This document shows positions 44,046-52,588 of a stretch of 64,000 nucleotides of DNA, in pieces. This stretch comes from Massilia sp. YIM B02769 (GTDB lineage: Bacteria; Pseudomonadota; Gammaproteobacteria; Burkholderiales; Burkholderiaceae_D): contig NZ_JASNRC010000005.1 of the NCBI RefSeq assembly GCF_030411995.1, forward strand, positions 205,561 to 269,560, in the 5' to 3' direction. The position numbers and the translations under genes were made by a program. A model generated the notes under the pieces. The model did no database searches and had not been told where the DNA came from. It saw only the letters and a list, made by a program, of their open reading frames with translations. Numbering within the stretch: the stretch's first letter is position 1; the number at the start of each line of letters is the position of its first letter.

Positions 44046-44796
44046 GATCGACAACCTCACCAAGCGCTTCGGCGGCCTGTGCGCGGTGAACAACGTCAGC
44101 GCGAGCTGCGAACCGGGCACCATCAACGCCATCATCGGCCCGAACGGCGCCGGCAAGACCACCTTCTTCAACCTGATCAGCGGAGCGATCGCACCGACCT
44201 CGGGCAAGGTGATCTTCAAGGGCGAGGACGTGACCGGCCTGCGCGCCGACCAGGTGGCGCGGCGCGGCATGGCGCGCACCTTCCAGACCACGACCCTGTT
44301 CGACACCGCCACCGTGCTCGATAACCTGATCGTCGGCCACCGGCTGCGCACCGGCTCGACCCTGGTCGACGCCGTGCTCGGCACGCGCCGCATGAAGGAA
44401 GAAGAACGCCGCTGCCGCGAAAAGGCACGCGCCGCGCTCGACTTCGTGGGCCTGGCCCACATCGAATCGCGCATCGCCGGCGACATCTCGCAGGAAGAAC
44501 GCAAGCGTGTTGCCTTCGCCCTGGCCCTGTCGACCGACCCGAGCCTGCTGCTGCTGGACGAACCGGCCGGCGGCGTGAACCCGGAAGAAACCGAGGGACT
44601 GGCGCGCCTGATCCGCAAGATGGCCGACAGCGGCCTGACGATCTGCCTGATCGAACACAAGATGGACATGATCATGAATTTGGCCGACAAGATCCTGGTG
44701 CTGAACTACGGCGAGCGCATCGCCGAAGGCACGCCCGCCGAAATCCGTTCGAACCCGGTCGTGATCGAAGCCTACCTGGGGAGCGAACATGCTTAA
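44038..44796 (+). CDS. livG: LivG-type ABC transporter ATP-binding protein
   Basis: A 252-residue ATPase. Walker A is [12 protein letters not shown] near residue 33 and Walker B is [16 protein letters not shown] near 162. The usual signature sequence of the family (LSGGQ, often LSYGQ or LPYG) is replaced by [14 protein letters not shown] near residue 145. This could weaken or alter nucleotide sandwiching in one of the two ATP sites. Overlaps: start inside livM by eight bases, end inside livF by eight bases. It works with LivF as a heterodimer. Confidence 0.9.
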   Translation: MLKIDNLTKRFGGLCAVNNVSASCEPGTINAIIGPNGAGKTTFFNLISGAIAPTSGKVIFKGEDVTGLRADQVARRGMARTFQTTTLFDTATVLDNLIVGHRLRTGSTLVDAVLGTRRMKEEERRCREKARAALDFVGLAHIESRIAGDISQEERKRVAFALALSTDPSLLLLDEPAGGVNPEETEGLARLIRKMADSGLTICLIEHKMDMIMNLADKILVLNYGERIAEGTPAEIRSNPVVIEAYLGSEHA

Positions 44797-45496
44797 ACTC
44801 GACAAGGTGAATCTCTCTTATGGGAGTTTCCGCGCCCTGCACGACGTAACCCTGCACGCCGACGAGGGCGAGCTGGTGGTGCTGCTCGGCTCGAACGGCG
44901 CCGGCAAAAGCTCGATCTTCCTCACCATGAGCGGCTTGAACAAGGCCTCATCCGGCAGCATCCACTTCGGATCGCAGAACCTGGTGGGCCGCAAGCCCTC
45001 GCAGATCGTGGCCGATGGCCTGGTCCACTGCCCGGAGGGCCGCAAGCTCTTCCCCGGCATGTCGGTGCTGAAGAATTTAACGCTCGGCGCCTACGTGCAC
45101 CGCGGCGACAGCAAGGGCACCCAGCGCACGCTGGACGAAGTGTTCGAGCTGTTCCCTATCCTGCACGAGAAGAAGGACATGCCGGCCGGCTCGCTGAGCG
45201 GCGGCCAGCAGCAGATGGTGGCCATCGGCCGCGCCCTGATGGGCCGCCCGAAAGCGCTGCTGCTGGACGAACCCTCGCTCGGCCTGGCGCCGCTGGTGGT
45301 GAAGCAGATGTTCGAGATCATCGCGCGCATCAACAAGGCCGGCACCACGGTGCTGCTGGCCGAGCAGAACGCATATGCGGCGCTGAACATCGCCAGCCGC
45401 GCCTACGTCATCGAACAAGGCCGCATCGTGCTCGAAGGTGGGCGCGAGGAGCTGCTGAACAACGCCCAGGTGCGGCGTGCGTATATTGGCGCTTAA
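44789..45496 (+). CDS. livF: LivF-type ABC transporter ATP-binding protein
   Basis: A 235-residue ATPase, the partner of LivG. Walker A is GSNGAGKSS near residue 35, the signature [15 protein letters not shown] near 137 is canonical, and Walker [15 protein letters not shown] near 157 with the [12 protein letters not shown]-loop end is typical of LivF. Starts eight bases inside livG. The binding-protein gene follows 85 bp downstream, the only sizeable gap in this operon. Confidence 0.93.
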   Translation: MLKLDKVNLSYGSFRALHDVTLHADEGELVVLLGSNGAGKSSIFLTMSGLNKASSGSIHFGSQNLVGRKPSQIVADGLVHCPEGRKLFPGMSVLKNLTLGAYVHRGDSKGTQRTLDEVFELFPILHEKKDMPAGSLSGGQQQMVAIGRALMGRPKALLLDEPSLGLAPLVVKQMFEIIARINKAGTTVLLAEQNAYAALNIASRAYVIEQGRIVLEGGREELLNNAQVRRAYIGA

Positions 45497-45581
45497 ATTC
45501 GCGGCGCTTGACGGCCGGACCGGATTCGACAGAGTATTCATGAGTAGCACCCACAACAAGCAAAACCAAGGAGACACCACC

Positions 45582-46763
45582 ATGCAAGTGCAAGCCAAGC
45601 TTACCCGCCGCACCCTCCTCGCCGCTGCCGCCGCAGCGGTCGCTTTTGCCGGAGGCGCAGCCCACGCCCAGGAAGTCATCAAGATCGGCTTCTCCGGCCC
45701 ACTGAGCGGCGGCGCCGCCCTGTACGGCAAGAACGTCCTGTCGGGCATGGAGATGGCCGCGGCCGAGATCAACGCCAAGCCGCTGGAAATCGGCGGCAAG
45801 CGCTACAAGGTCGAGATCGTGGCGCTGGACGACAAGTACAACCCGGCCGAAACCGGCATCAACGTCCAGCGCCTGGTCCAGCAGCACAAGACCGCCGCCG
45901 TACTGGTGCCGCACTCGGGCGGCGTGTTCGCGGTCCAGGCCTTCAACGAAAAATCGAAAGTGCTGCTGCTGGCCTACACCAGCCTGCCGCAGGTGACCGA
46001 CCGCGGCAACAAGCTGACCATCCGCATCCCGCCTGACTTCACCGGCTACATCATGCCGTTCACCAAGGCCATGATGGCCAAGCATGGCAAGAACGTCGCC
46101 ATGGTCCAGGCCGACCACGACTACGCGAAAGCCTGGTCGGCGGCCTTCAAGCCGGTGTGGGAAGCGCAAGGCGGCAAGGTCGTGGCCGAGAACCCGATGT
46201 CCTATAACAAGGCGACCGACTTCTACAGCGGCGTGAGCCGCGCCATGCAGGCGAAACCGGACGTCATGTTCATCGGCGGCGCGTCGGAGCCGACCGCGCT
46301 GGTGGCCAAGCAGGCGCGCGAACTGGGCTTCAAGGGCGGCTTCATCATCCTCGACCAGGCCAAGATCGACGAGATGGCCAAGGTGGTCGGCGGCATCGCG
46401 CCGCTGGAAGGCTCGATCGGCGTGATGCCGCTGGCGAACGACGATCGTCCGGAAGCGGTGGCCTTCACCCAGCGTTATCGCAAGCTCAATCCCGGCAAGG
46501 ACCCGAGCACCGAGATCAGCCTGAACTACTCGACCGTGCACGCGACCGTGGCGGCCATGAAGCTGGCGGGTACCACGACCGATGCGGAGAAGATTCGTGC
46601 GCAGATGGAGAAGGCGTATACGACGCTGCCGGCGGAGTACAACCCGAACGATATCGATGGGCTCGATAGCAAGGGCGGGACGATTGCCAACGTGATCCTG
46701 GGGACGGTTGAAGGCGGGAAGATCAAGGGGCAGTTCCTGCGCGCCCTGAACGCCGGGAAGTAA
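45582..46763 (+). CDS. livK: periplasmic substrate-binding protein of the Liv-type importer
   Basis: A 393-residue binding protein. MQVQAKLTRRTLLAAAAAAV is a signal peptide (with an RR pair, cleavage near AHA at 28), then EVIKIGFSGPLSGGAALYGK opens the type I periplasmic fold (Leu/Ile/Val family). The ATG at 45582 follows AAGGAGA; an upstream in-frame ATG would add 35 residues before the leader. Encoded after livHMGF, so it supplies the importer's specificity. It differs in sequence from the other binding protein at 18859-20055. The ligand is not predictable; an organic acid or alcohol related to the linked dehydrogenases is inferred. Confidence 0.9.
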   Translation: MQVQAKLTRRTLLAAAAAAVAFAGGAAHAQEVIKIGFSGPLSGGAALYGKNVLSGMEMAAAEINAKPLEIGGKRYKVEIVALDDKYNPAETGINVQRLVQQHKTAAVLVPHSGGVFAVQAFNEKSKVLLLAYTSLPQVTDRGNKLTIRIPPDFTGYIMPFTKAMMAKHGKNVAMVQADHDYAKAWSAAFKPVWEAQGGKVVAENPMSYNKATDFYSGVSRAMQAKPDVMFIGGASEPTALVAKQARELGFKGGFIILDQAKIDEMAKVVGGIAPLEGSIGVMPLANDDRPEAVAFTQRYRKLNPGKDPSTEISLNYSTVHATVAAMKLAGTTTDAEKIRAQMEKAYTTLPAEYNPNDIDGLDSKGGTIANVILGTVEGGKIKGQFLRALNAGK

Positions 46764-46770
46764 GCGCATC

Positions 46771-46797
46771 ACGGACAGCCGGCCTGGCTGTCCGTTC
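46771..46797 (+). terminator. terminator of the dehydrogenase/Liv operon
   Basis: Perfect 10-bp stem ACGGACAGCC / GGCTGTCCGT with a 5-base loop, seven bases after the binding-protein stop. A second hairpin follows at 46806-46833. Confidence 0.75.
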
Positions 46798-46805
46798 CGA
46801 TCACG

Positions 46806-46833
46806 GGGCCGTTACCAACGCTGGTGACGGCCC
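46806..46833. terminator. second hairpin between convergent genes
   Basis: GGGCCGTTACCA and TGGTGACGGCCC form a 12-bp stem with one wobble pair and a 4-base loop. It lies 32 bases beyond the stop of the minus-strand gene at 46866 and probably serves that gene's 3' end. Confidence 0.55.
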
Positions 46834-46865
46834 TGTTCGTATTTGCAGTTCATCCAGCGGTGGTC

Positions 46866-47648
46866 TCAAGGCGCCACGAAACGCTTGCTCGCGAATGCAG
46901 CACGCTGCGCCTTGGCAGTATTGGCCAGCGCAACCACGATGTATTCCTTGCCCTTGGCCAGCTTCGCACCGCGCAAGTCGAATTTGGTGACAGGGCCAGG
47001 CAGGATCGTCTGTACCTTGATCGGATTGCCGCTTCCGGCGAGGGCCACGGCCGTGTCGATCACGTACACCAGTGTCATCGCCGTGTTCGTCACCGCTCGC
47101 CAGGACACCTGTCCACCGGCCAGATCGAGCTTGAAGCTGGCCGGCTGGTTCTGCTCGACGGCGTACATTTCCCACGCCCCTTTGGGCGCGATGTAGTACT
47201 GGATACATCCTTCGATATTCTTGAGCTGCTTGCCGGCGGAAACCGAGTAGGTCCCTTTGAAGGCGCCGCTCGCCTTGTCGTAGGTGCCGGTGTATGCGCC
47301 GGACTGGGCGCTATTGTCGATCGTGCCGGACCAGGTGCCCGTCAACGCCGTGCCAGCCTTGATACCCTTGACCGCGCCCACATTGCTGCTCTGGCAGCCG
47401 ACGAAGGTGAAATACATGGCGCCACCGAATGCAGCGTCCTCCTCCGGCAGCTTGAGCACGAAAGCGCCCGGCGTCGGGTCTTCGGGATTGGTCAGCGCGT
47501 CTTCCTGGTAGTAGCCGACATACAGGCCACCCGGAGACACTGCGGGTGCTGCAGCCGCTCCGGGCACGCAAGCAGTATGGGCCAATGCGAACAGCGACAA
47601 TGCGGCAAGCCGGCGAGCCGGCACAAGCGAAATCAACCTGCTTTTCAT
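46866..47648 (-). CDS. exported protein of unknown function
   Basis: A 260-residue protein with a signal peptide (MKSRLISLVPARRLAALSLF, hydrophobic to about residue 26; the sequence HTACVPG could also act as a lipobox). The mature part is rich in Gly, Thr and Ser with alternating strand-like patterns (GTWSGTIDNSAQSGAYTGTY near 100), resembling a beta-sandwich or barrel. I recognise no family. ATG 47648 follows GAGGG. It faces the Liv operon and is flanked by a terminator on one side and an acyl-CoA dehydrogenase gene on the other, with no obvious functional link. Confidence 0.6.
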   Translation of the reverse strand: MKSRLISLVPARRLAALSLFALAHTACVPGAAAAPAVSPGGLYVGYYQEDALTNPEDPTPGAFVLKLPEEDAAFGGAMYFTFVGCQSSNVGAVKGIKAGTALTGTWSGTIDNSAQSGAYTGTYDKASGAFKGTYSVSAGKQLKNIEGCIQYYIAPKGAWEMYAVEQNQPASFKLDLAGGQVSWRAVTNTAMTLVYVIDTAVALAGSGNPIKVQTILPGPVTKFDLRGAKLAKGKEYIVVALANTAKAQRAAFASKRFVAP

Positions 47649-47780
47649 TTCGAACCCTCTGGTGACTGGATGCCGCGGCACGTGGACCGCGTTGCCATGG
47701 ATGAGTGGCACGACATTATCGCATCAAGATGTCGAATAAATAACTATCACGATCACCAGTGGACCACGCATGCGATAGCG

Positions 47781-47800
47781 CGGCGCCGATCCAGGCGCCG
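47781..47800 (-). terminator. hairpin beyond the acyl-CoA dehydrogenase gene
   Basis: A 7-bp perfect stem CGGCGCC / GGCGCCG with a 6-base loop, about 20 bases downstream (minus strand) of the stop at 47819. There is no T-run. Confidence 0.35.
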
Positions 47801-47818
47801 GCTTGCCGGCACAGGCGG

Positions 47819-48940
47819 CTAATACGCTTTCAGGCGCGCCCAGCGGTCCGTATGAAAGCGCGCATCGCCCAGCATTTCCTCGACCACGCGCGCGCGCTTC
47901 ATGAAGAAGCCGATCTCGAACTCGTCGGTCATGCCGATCCCGCCGTGCATTTGCACGCCTTCCTGCACCGCCAGTGTGGCCGTGGTGCCGGCGCGTGCCT
48001 TGGCAGCCGACACCAGCGCCGCCGCATTTGGCGCAGCTTCATCGAGCGCCTGCTGCGCGCCCAGCACCAGTGCTCGCGTGATCTCGATGTCGGTGTAGAG
48101 CGTGGATGCGCGGTGCTGCAACGCCTGGAATTCCCCGATGATCTGGCCGAACTGGCGGCGCTCCTTCAGGTAGCCGGCGGTACGCTCGAAAGCTTCCTCA
48201 GCAATGCCCAGCAGCTCGGCGGCCAGCGCGGTGCGGCCGATGTCGAGCACGCCGTCCAGCAGTTCGGCGCCTTGCCCGATCTCGCCGATGACGGCATCGC
48301 TGCCTACGCGTACGCAATCGAACACGATGCGCGCCGCGTTGTGTGCATCGACCATGATGCTGCGGTCACGCCGCACGCCCTGCGCCGCGCCGTCAACCAG
48401 GAACAGGGTAACGCCGTCCCCAGTGCGCGCGGAGACGATCAGCTGGTCGGCGACGTGGCCATCGACCACGAAGACCTTCTCGCCGCGCAGGACATAGCCG
48501 TCGCCATCCTGCTCGGCGCGCAACGCCACCTTCTCGGGCCGGTGCTTGACGGATTCGTCTACCGCCAGCGCCACCAGCATCTCACCGCTGGCAATCGCCG
48601 GAAGACAGCGTTCCTTTTGCGCCGTGCTGCCATGCCGCGCCAGCGTTGATGCGCCCAGTACCGCCGTCGAGAAGAACGGGACCGCCGTCAGGTTGCGGCC
48701 GATGGCTTCCATGATCGCGCCGGCTTCCACCATGCCCAATCCCAGTCCGCCGAATTCTTCCGGCACCAGCACGCCGGTAAAGCCCATCTCGGCAAAGCTG
48801 GCCCACGTCTCGCGCGAAAAGCCTTCGTCGCTGCGGCTGTCGCGCAAGCCGCGCAGTTGCGCCACCGGGGCGCGTTCCTTCATGAATTGCAGCGCACTCT
48901 CGCGCAGCATGTCCTGTTCCTGGTTCAGTACCAATGCCAT
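47819..48940 (-). CDS. acyl-CoA dehydrogenase, small (PimD-like) type
   Basis: A 373-residue acyl-CoA dehydrogenase. Landmarks are EEFGGLGLGMVEAGAIMEAI near residue 60 and GVQMHGGIGMTDEFEIGFFM near residue 336, where the HGGIGMT.E pattern is expected near the catalytic Glu. The family sequence for flavin binding is less canonical than in its neighbour. It is shorter than the upstream gene product and resembles the 'small subunit' of paired dehydrogenases such as PimC/PimD. It lies 14 bp after the 394-residue dehydrogenase gene on the same strand, so a heteromeric enzyme is likely. ATG 48940 is chosen for alignment with its paralogue at 57344. Confidence 0.87.
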   Translation of the reverse strand: MALVLNQEQDMLRESALQFMKERAPVAQLRGLRDSRSDEGFSRETWASFAEMGFTGVLVPEEFGGLGLGMVEAGAIMEAIGRNLTAVPFFSTAVLGASTLARHGSTAQKERCLPAIASGEMLVALAVDESVKHRPEKVALRAEQDGDGYVLRGEKVFVVDGHVADQLIVSARTGDGVTLFLVDGAAQGVRRDRSIMVDAHNAARIVFDCVRVGSDAVIGEIGQGAELLDGVLDIGRTALAAELLGIAEEAFERTAGYLKERRQFGQIIGEFQALQHRASTLYTDIEITRALVLGAQQALDEAAPNAAALVSAAKARAGTTATLAVQEGVQMHGGIGMTDEFEIGFFMKRARVVEEMLGDARFHTDRWARLKAY

Positions 48941-48954
48941 GTTGTGCTCCGTTG

Positions 48955-50139
48955 TTATGCGCCCGGCAGGCCGAGGATGCGTTTCGAAATGACGTTCAGC
49001 TGCACTTCGCTGGTGCCGCCCTCGATCGAGTTGGCTTTTGCGCGCAGCCATTCGCGCGCGATCTCGCCACCGTGGCTACGCTCGCCCTCCCACTCCAGCG
49101 CCACGCTGCCTCCAGCAGCCATCAAGAGTTCGTAACGCCGCTTGTTCAGCTCCGCACCGTAGTACTTCAGCACCGACGAAAACGCCGGATGCACCTTGCC
49201 CTGGCGCGCCAGGTCGCCGCTGCGTTCCAGCAGCAGGCGGAACGCCACTTCGTCGATCTCGAAGCGCGCGATGTCGGCGCGCAGGACCGGTTCGTCGAGG
49301 CGGCCCTGTTCGTCCAGGCCGATCGACTCCACGGCGAACTGCCCCAGCTTCGGCGGCTGCGCCACTTCGCCCATCGCGCCGATCATGTCGCGCTCGTGGG
49401 TCAAGAGGTACTTGGCAATCGTCCAGCCGCCATTCAGCTCGCCCACCAGGTTGCGCTTCTCCACGCGTACGTCATCAAAAAAGGTCTCGCAGAACGGCGA
49501 CTTGCCCGAGATGAGGGTGATCGGCCGGGTCGACACGCCCTGTGTCGCCATGTCGAACAGGACGAAGCTGATGCCGGTGTGCTTGCTGGCCGTCGGGTCG
49601 GTGCGCACCAGGCAGAAGATCCAGTCGGCCTTGTCGGCGTACGAGGTCCAGACCTTCTGGCCGTTGACGACGAAGTGGTCGCCGCGGTCTTCGGCGCGGG
49701 TCTGCAGCGAGGCCAGGTCGGAGCCGGCGTTCGGCTCCGAATAGCCCTGGCACCAGCGGATCTCGCCGCGTGCGATCGGCGGCAGGTGTTCGCGCTTCTG
49801 CTCTTCGCTGCCGTACTTCAGCAGCGCCGGGCCCAGCATCCAGATGCCGAAGCTTTGCAGCGGCACGCGGCAGCCGAGCGAGGCCATCTCCTGGCGCAGC
49901 ACCTTGGCCTGCTCGCGCGACAAGCCGGCGCCGCCGTATTCGGTCGGCCACTCGGGCACGGTCCAGCCCTTGGCGGCCATGCGTTCAAGCCAGGTGCGCT
50001 GGGCCTCGGACTTGAACTGCATGCGGCGGCCGCCCCAGGTGATCTCGTCGTCGCCGGCCATCGGCAGGCGCATCTCGGGCGGGCAGAATTCTTTCAGCCA
50101 GGCGTGGACTTCCTGGCGAAAGGCTAAGAGTTCATCCAT
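48955..50139 (-). CDS. acyl-CoA dehydrogenase, large (PimC-like) type
   Basis: A 394-residue acyl-CoA dehydrogenase. EIRWCQGYSEPNAGSDLASL near residue 126 and VNGQKVWTSYADKADWIFCL near 159 form the flavin and substrate pocket. IEGGTSEVQLNVISKRILGL closes the protein, the usual C-terminal motif of the FadE-like/PimC group. It is the partner of the small-type dehydrogenase downstream and follows an SDR gene by 15 bp. Together the three could act on a branched, cyclic or dicarboxylic acyl-CoA. The start is supported by AGGAGAG upstream. Confidence 0.88.
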   Translation of the reverse strand: MDELLAFRQEVHAWLKEFCPPEMRLPMAGDDEITWGGRRMQFKSEAQRTWLERMAAKGWTVPEWPTEYGGAGLSREQAKVLRQEMASLGCRVPLQSFGIWMLGPALLKYGSEEQKREHLPPIARGEIRWCQGYSEPNAGSDLASLQTRAEDRGDHFVVNGQKVWTSYADKADWIFCLVRTDPTASKHTGISFVLFDMATQGVSTRPITLISGKSPFCETFFDDVRVEKRNLVGELNGGWTIAKYLLTHERDMIGAMGEVAQPPKLGQFAVESIGLDEQGRLDEPVLRADIARFEIDEVAFRLLLERSGDLARQGKVHPAFSSVLKYYGAELNKRRYELLMAAGGSVALEWEGERSHGGEIAREWLRAKANSIEGGTSEVQLNVISKRILGLPGA

Positions 50140-50154
50140 GTGTCTCTCCTCGGA

Positions 50155-50919
50155 TCAAATGGTCACGCCGCCATCGACCACGATGTTCTGGCCGGTGACG
50201 AAGCTGCCTGCGCGCGAGGCCAGGTAGATGGCGGTGCCGGCGATTTCGTCGGGGTCGCCGATGCGGCGCAGCGGCGCGCGCTCGTTGACTTCTTTCAGGC
50301 GCGCCGGGTCTTCCCAGAGGGCGCGCGCGAAGTCGGTCTTGATCAGGCCCGGGGCGATGCAGTTCACGCGCACGTTGTGCGGGCCGAATTCGACGGCCAG
50401 GTTGCGCGCCAGCTGCATGTCGGCCGCTTTCGAGACGTTGTAGGCGCCGATGACGGGCGAGCCGCGCAGGCCGCCGATCGAGGAGACGATGATGATGGCG
50501 CCGTCCTTCCTTTCGATCATCTGGGGCGCGACCATGTTGATCAACCAGTGGTTGGCGAGGACGTTGTTCTCGAGGATCTTGCGGAACTGGTCGTCGGCGA
50601 TGCCGGCCATCGGACCGTAGTACGGGTTCGAAGCCGCGTTGCAGACCAGGATGTCGACCTGGCCAAAGGTGTTGTTCGTCTCGTCGACCAGACGCTGCAG
50701 GTCTTCTTTCGACGAGATGTTGGCCGGGATGGCGATGGCGCGGCCTTCGCCGTGGGCTGCGGTGATTTCGGCGACGACCTCTGCGCAGGCGGCTTCCTTG
50801 CGCGACGAGATGACTACCTTGGCTCCCTGCTCCGCCATCCGCACCGCGATCGCACGGCCGATGCCGCGCGAGGAACCGGTGATGATGGCGACTTTACCGC
50901 TCAGGTCGAACAGTGACAT
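50155..50919 (-). CDS. short-chain dehydrogenase/reductase, FabG/DHRS4-like
   Basis: A 254-residue classical SDR. The NAD(P) motif is TGSSRGIGRA near residue 15, NAAS near 94, catalytic Ser in IIIVSSIGG near 142, and YNVSK at about 157-161. The NPYYGPMAG and GLIKTDFARALWEDP sequences match a group annotated DHRS4-like carbonyl reductases. It is the first gene of the operon with the two acyl-CoA dehydrogenases and could oxidise a hydroxy intermediate or a cyclic alcohol. Upstream lies a large inverted-repeat element, so its promoter must be squeezed next to or within it. Confidence 0.9.
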   Translation of the reverse strand: MSLFDLSGKVAIITGSSRGIGRAIAVRMAEQGAKVVISSRKEAACAEVVAEITAAHGEGRAIAIPANISSKEDLQRLVDETNNTFGQVDILVCNAASNPYYGPMAGIADDQFRKILENNVLANHWLINMVAPQMIERKDGAIIIVSSIGGLRGSPVIGAYNVSKAADMQLARNLAVEFGPHNVRVNCIAPGLIKTDFARALWEDPARLKEVNERAPLRRIGDPDEIAGTAIYLASRAGSFVTGQNIVVDGGVTI

Positions 50920-50959
50920 GTGTCTCCTCCATTGTGTTTGGCACGGCGACGCGTGCTCG

Positions 50960-51066
50960 GTAGGGTGGGCGCCCCGTGCTCACGCGTGACGTTCGCATGG
51001 TGTTGGCTAATCAAAGCGGCCAACACGACGCAACGTTCACGCGTGGGCACGGGGCGCCCACCCTAC
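50960..51066. repeat. 107-bp near-perfect cruciform of the GTAGGGTGGG family, copy C
   Basis: Left arm 50960-50993 and right arm 51032-51066 pair over 34-35 bases with one substitution and one inserted base; the arms begin GTAGGGTGGGCGCCCCGTGC. An inner hairpin GTGTTGGC (51000-51007) / GCCAACAC (51019-51026) nests inside. It lies between the SDR gene and the TetR gene (both on the minus strand). No open frame of note is inside. Confidence 0.93.
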
Positions 51067-51165
51067 GTTATCGCGCTCTGCCATGCTGCGCAATACCCAT
51101 CTTGCGAAAAAATCTAGACTACTCCCTCGGACACGCGAATTATGCGATACCGCATTTACTAAAAA

Positions 51166-52401
51166 TCAGGCTTCCACAAGAAGCCCTTCGAACAAGGGCC
51201 GCACAAACAACTCCAACGCATTCTCGCCATTCACGTCTTCCACCCAGCGATCCAGCAGCACCGCCGCATTCACCATCCCGCTCACCAGTGCCCCCGCAAT
51301 CGCCTGGTCCAGCGGCCGGATCGACCCGTCCTGCATGCCCTCCACCAGCATGCTCACGAAACGCTGGTCCAGCTGCGCCGTGGCAGTCAGCTTGGCTTCG
51401 CGAATGTCGTCCGGCAGTTCGCTCCACGCCGAGGTGCGCAGCAGCGGGCCATGCTCCGAGAAGTGATACCGCACCAACGCGCGCGACACGGCGCACAGCT
51501 TGTCCCAGCCCGAGCCGCCGCTGGCCATGGCCACGCGCTGCATCTCGCGGATCACCGTGAACTTGCGCTCGAAGCAGGCGGCGATCAGGTCCTCTTTGTT
51601 CGGATTGTGGTGGTAGAAGGCGCCCTTGGTCACGTTCAGGCGCGCGGAGATGCGCTCGACCGAGGCGCCGCGGTAACCCTGCTCGTTGATCAGCGCCGTG
51701 GCCGCGCGAAGAAACGCGTCCTGGGCGCTGTCGCCGGCCATTGGGGGCGCCGTCAGGGCCGTGTCCAGCGCACCAAGGCGCCATGCCGATTTGCCGGAAC
51801 GGATACCGCCGATCAGGATGTCGCCCATGCGCTCGGCCGCGATGCCGAAATCCTCGGGGTCGTAGCGCCCGCTCCACGACATCGTCCACAGCGTCAGCGT
51901 CAGCAGCAGATGGGTGCGCGCATTCAGCGACAACCGCCTGGCCGGCTTGATGGGGCCGAGCAGCAGCAGGCGCCGGCAACTGCGGAACATCTCGATGTAG
52001 GCGGCGAACACGACCTCGCTGTGCGGGCTACCCAGCACGTGCACGTCGCGGAAGGTCATCATTTCGCTGGCCCCGCCGGTGGCGGTCTCGGCCAACCGCG
52101 CCAGGAACAGCCGCACGAAACTGCGCACCCGCCCTTCCGGCGCAGGCTCCTCGGCCGCCTGGGCAATGATGCCGCTCACCGTCTCGATCGAGCGCAGCAG
52201 GCAAGCGACGACCAGGTCTTCCTTCTTCTTGTAGTAGTAGGTGATGCTGTTGGTGCTCAGGCCCACGGCTGCGGCCACGTCCGACAGCGTGGCGCCCTTC
52301 ATGCCGCGTGCATTGAACAGCCGCGCCGCCTCGTGCAGGATGGCCTCGCGCTTTTGCACGTAGCGCTGCGTCATGCGGCTGGCGTTGATGGGTTCTTCCA
52401 T
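51166..52401 (-). CDS. tandem-domain TetR-family regulator (two TetR units fused)
   Basis: A 411-residue protein, twice the usual TetR length. It has two complete helix-turn-helix domains: the first at about residues 18-68 (GATLSDVAAAVGLSTNSITY then YKKKEDLVVACL) and the second at about 222-275 (GASVERISARLNVTKGAFYH then NKEDLIAACF). Each is followed by a helical ligand-binding domain of about 150 residues. TetR proteins normally dimerise, so one chain may act as a built-in dimer. ATG 52401 is chosen because a -10-like TATAAT lies at 52431-52436, too close for the alternative GTG at 52428. It is divergent from the SDR/MFS genes and may control both sides. Confidence 0.87.
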   Translation of the reverse strand: MEEPINASRMTQRYVQKREAILHEAARLFNARGMKGATLSDVAAAVGLSTNSITYYYKKKEDLVVACLLRSIETVSGIIAQAAEEPAPEGRVRSFVRLFLARLAETATGGASEMMTFRDVHVLGSPHSEVVFAAYIEMFRSCRRLLLLGPIKPARRLSLNARTHLLLTLTLWTMSWSGRYDPEDFGIAAERMGDILIGGIRSGKSAWRLGALDTALTAPPMAGDSAQDAFLRAATALINEQGYRGASVERISARLNVTKGAFYHHNPNKEDLIAACFERKFTVIREMQRVAMASGGSGWDKLCAVSRALVRYHFSEHGPLLRTSAWSELPDDIREAKLTATAQLDQRFVSMLVEGMQDGSIRPLDQAIAGALVSGMVNAAVLLDRWVEDVNGENALELFVRPLFEGLLVEA

Positions 52402-52430
52402 GGCGGCACCGGAACAGTTGAGCAGCACGC

Positions 52431-52436
52431 ATTATA
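52431..52436 (-). promoter_or_regulatory. -10 element of the tandem TetR gene
   Basis: TATAAT on the minus strand, about 30 bases upstream of the ATG at 52401. No good -35 is visible. GCGTGGCG (52437-52444) and CGCCACGC (52474-52481) form an inverted repeat just upstream that could be an operator. Confidence 0.45.
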
Positions 52437-52518
52437 GCGTGGCGAAAAACACAAGTGCTCATCGATTACTCACCGCCACGCGCGCAGACCGATTTTTCTA
52501 AAATGTGTCGCCCGGTCG

Positions 52519-52547
52519 ACTACAAGCCACCCGCACCGTGCTATGAT
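52519..52547 (+). promoter_or_regulatory. candidate promoter of the SDR/MFS operon
   Basis: ACTACA at 52519-52524, a 17-bp spacer and TATGAT at 52542-52547, about 40 bases before the SDR ATG. The -10 is good and the -35 is weak, as expected for a regulated promoter. Confidence 0.4.
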
Positions 52548-52588
52548 TTTCCACACTACATACCATAACCCCTAAAAAGGCGAGACAC

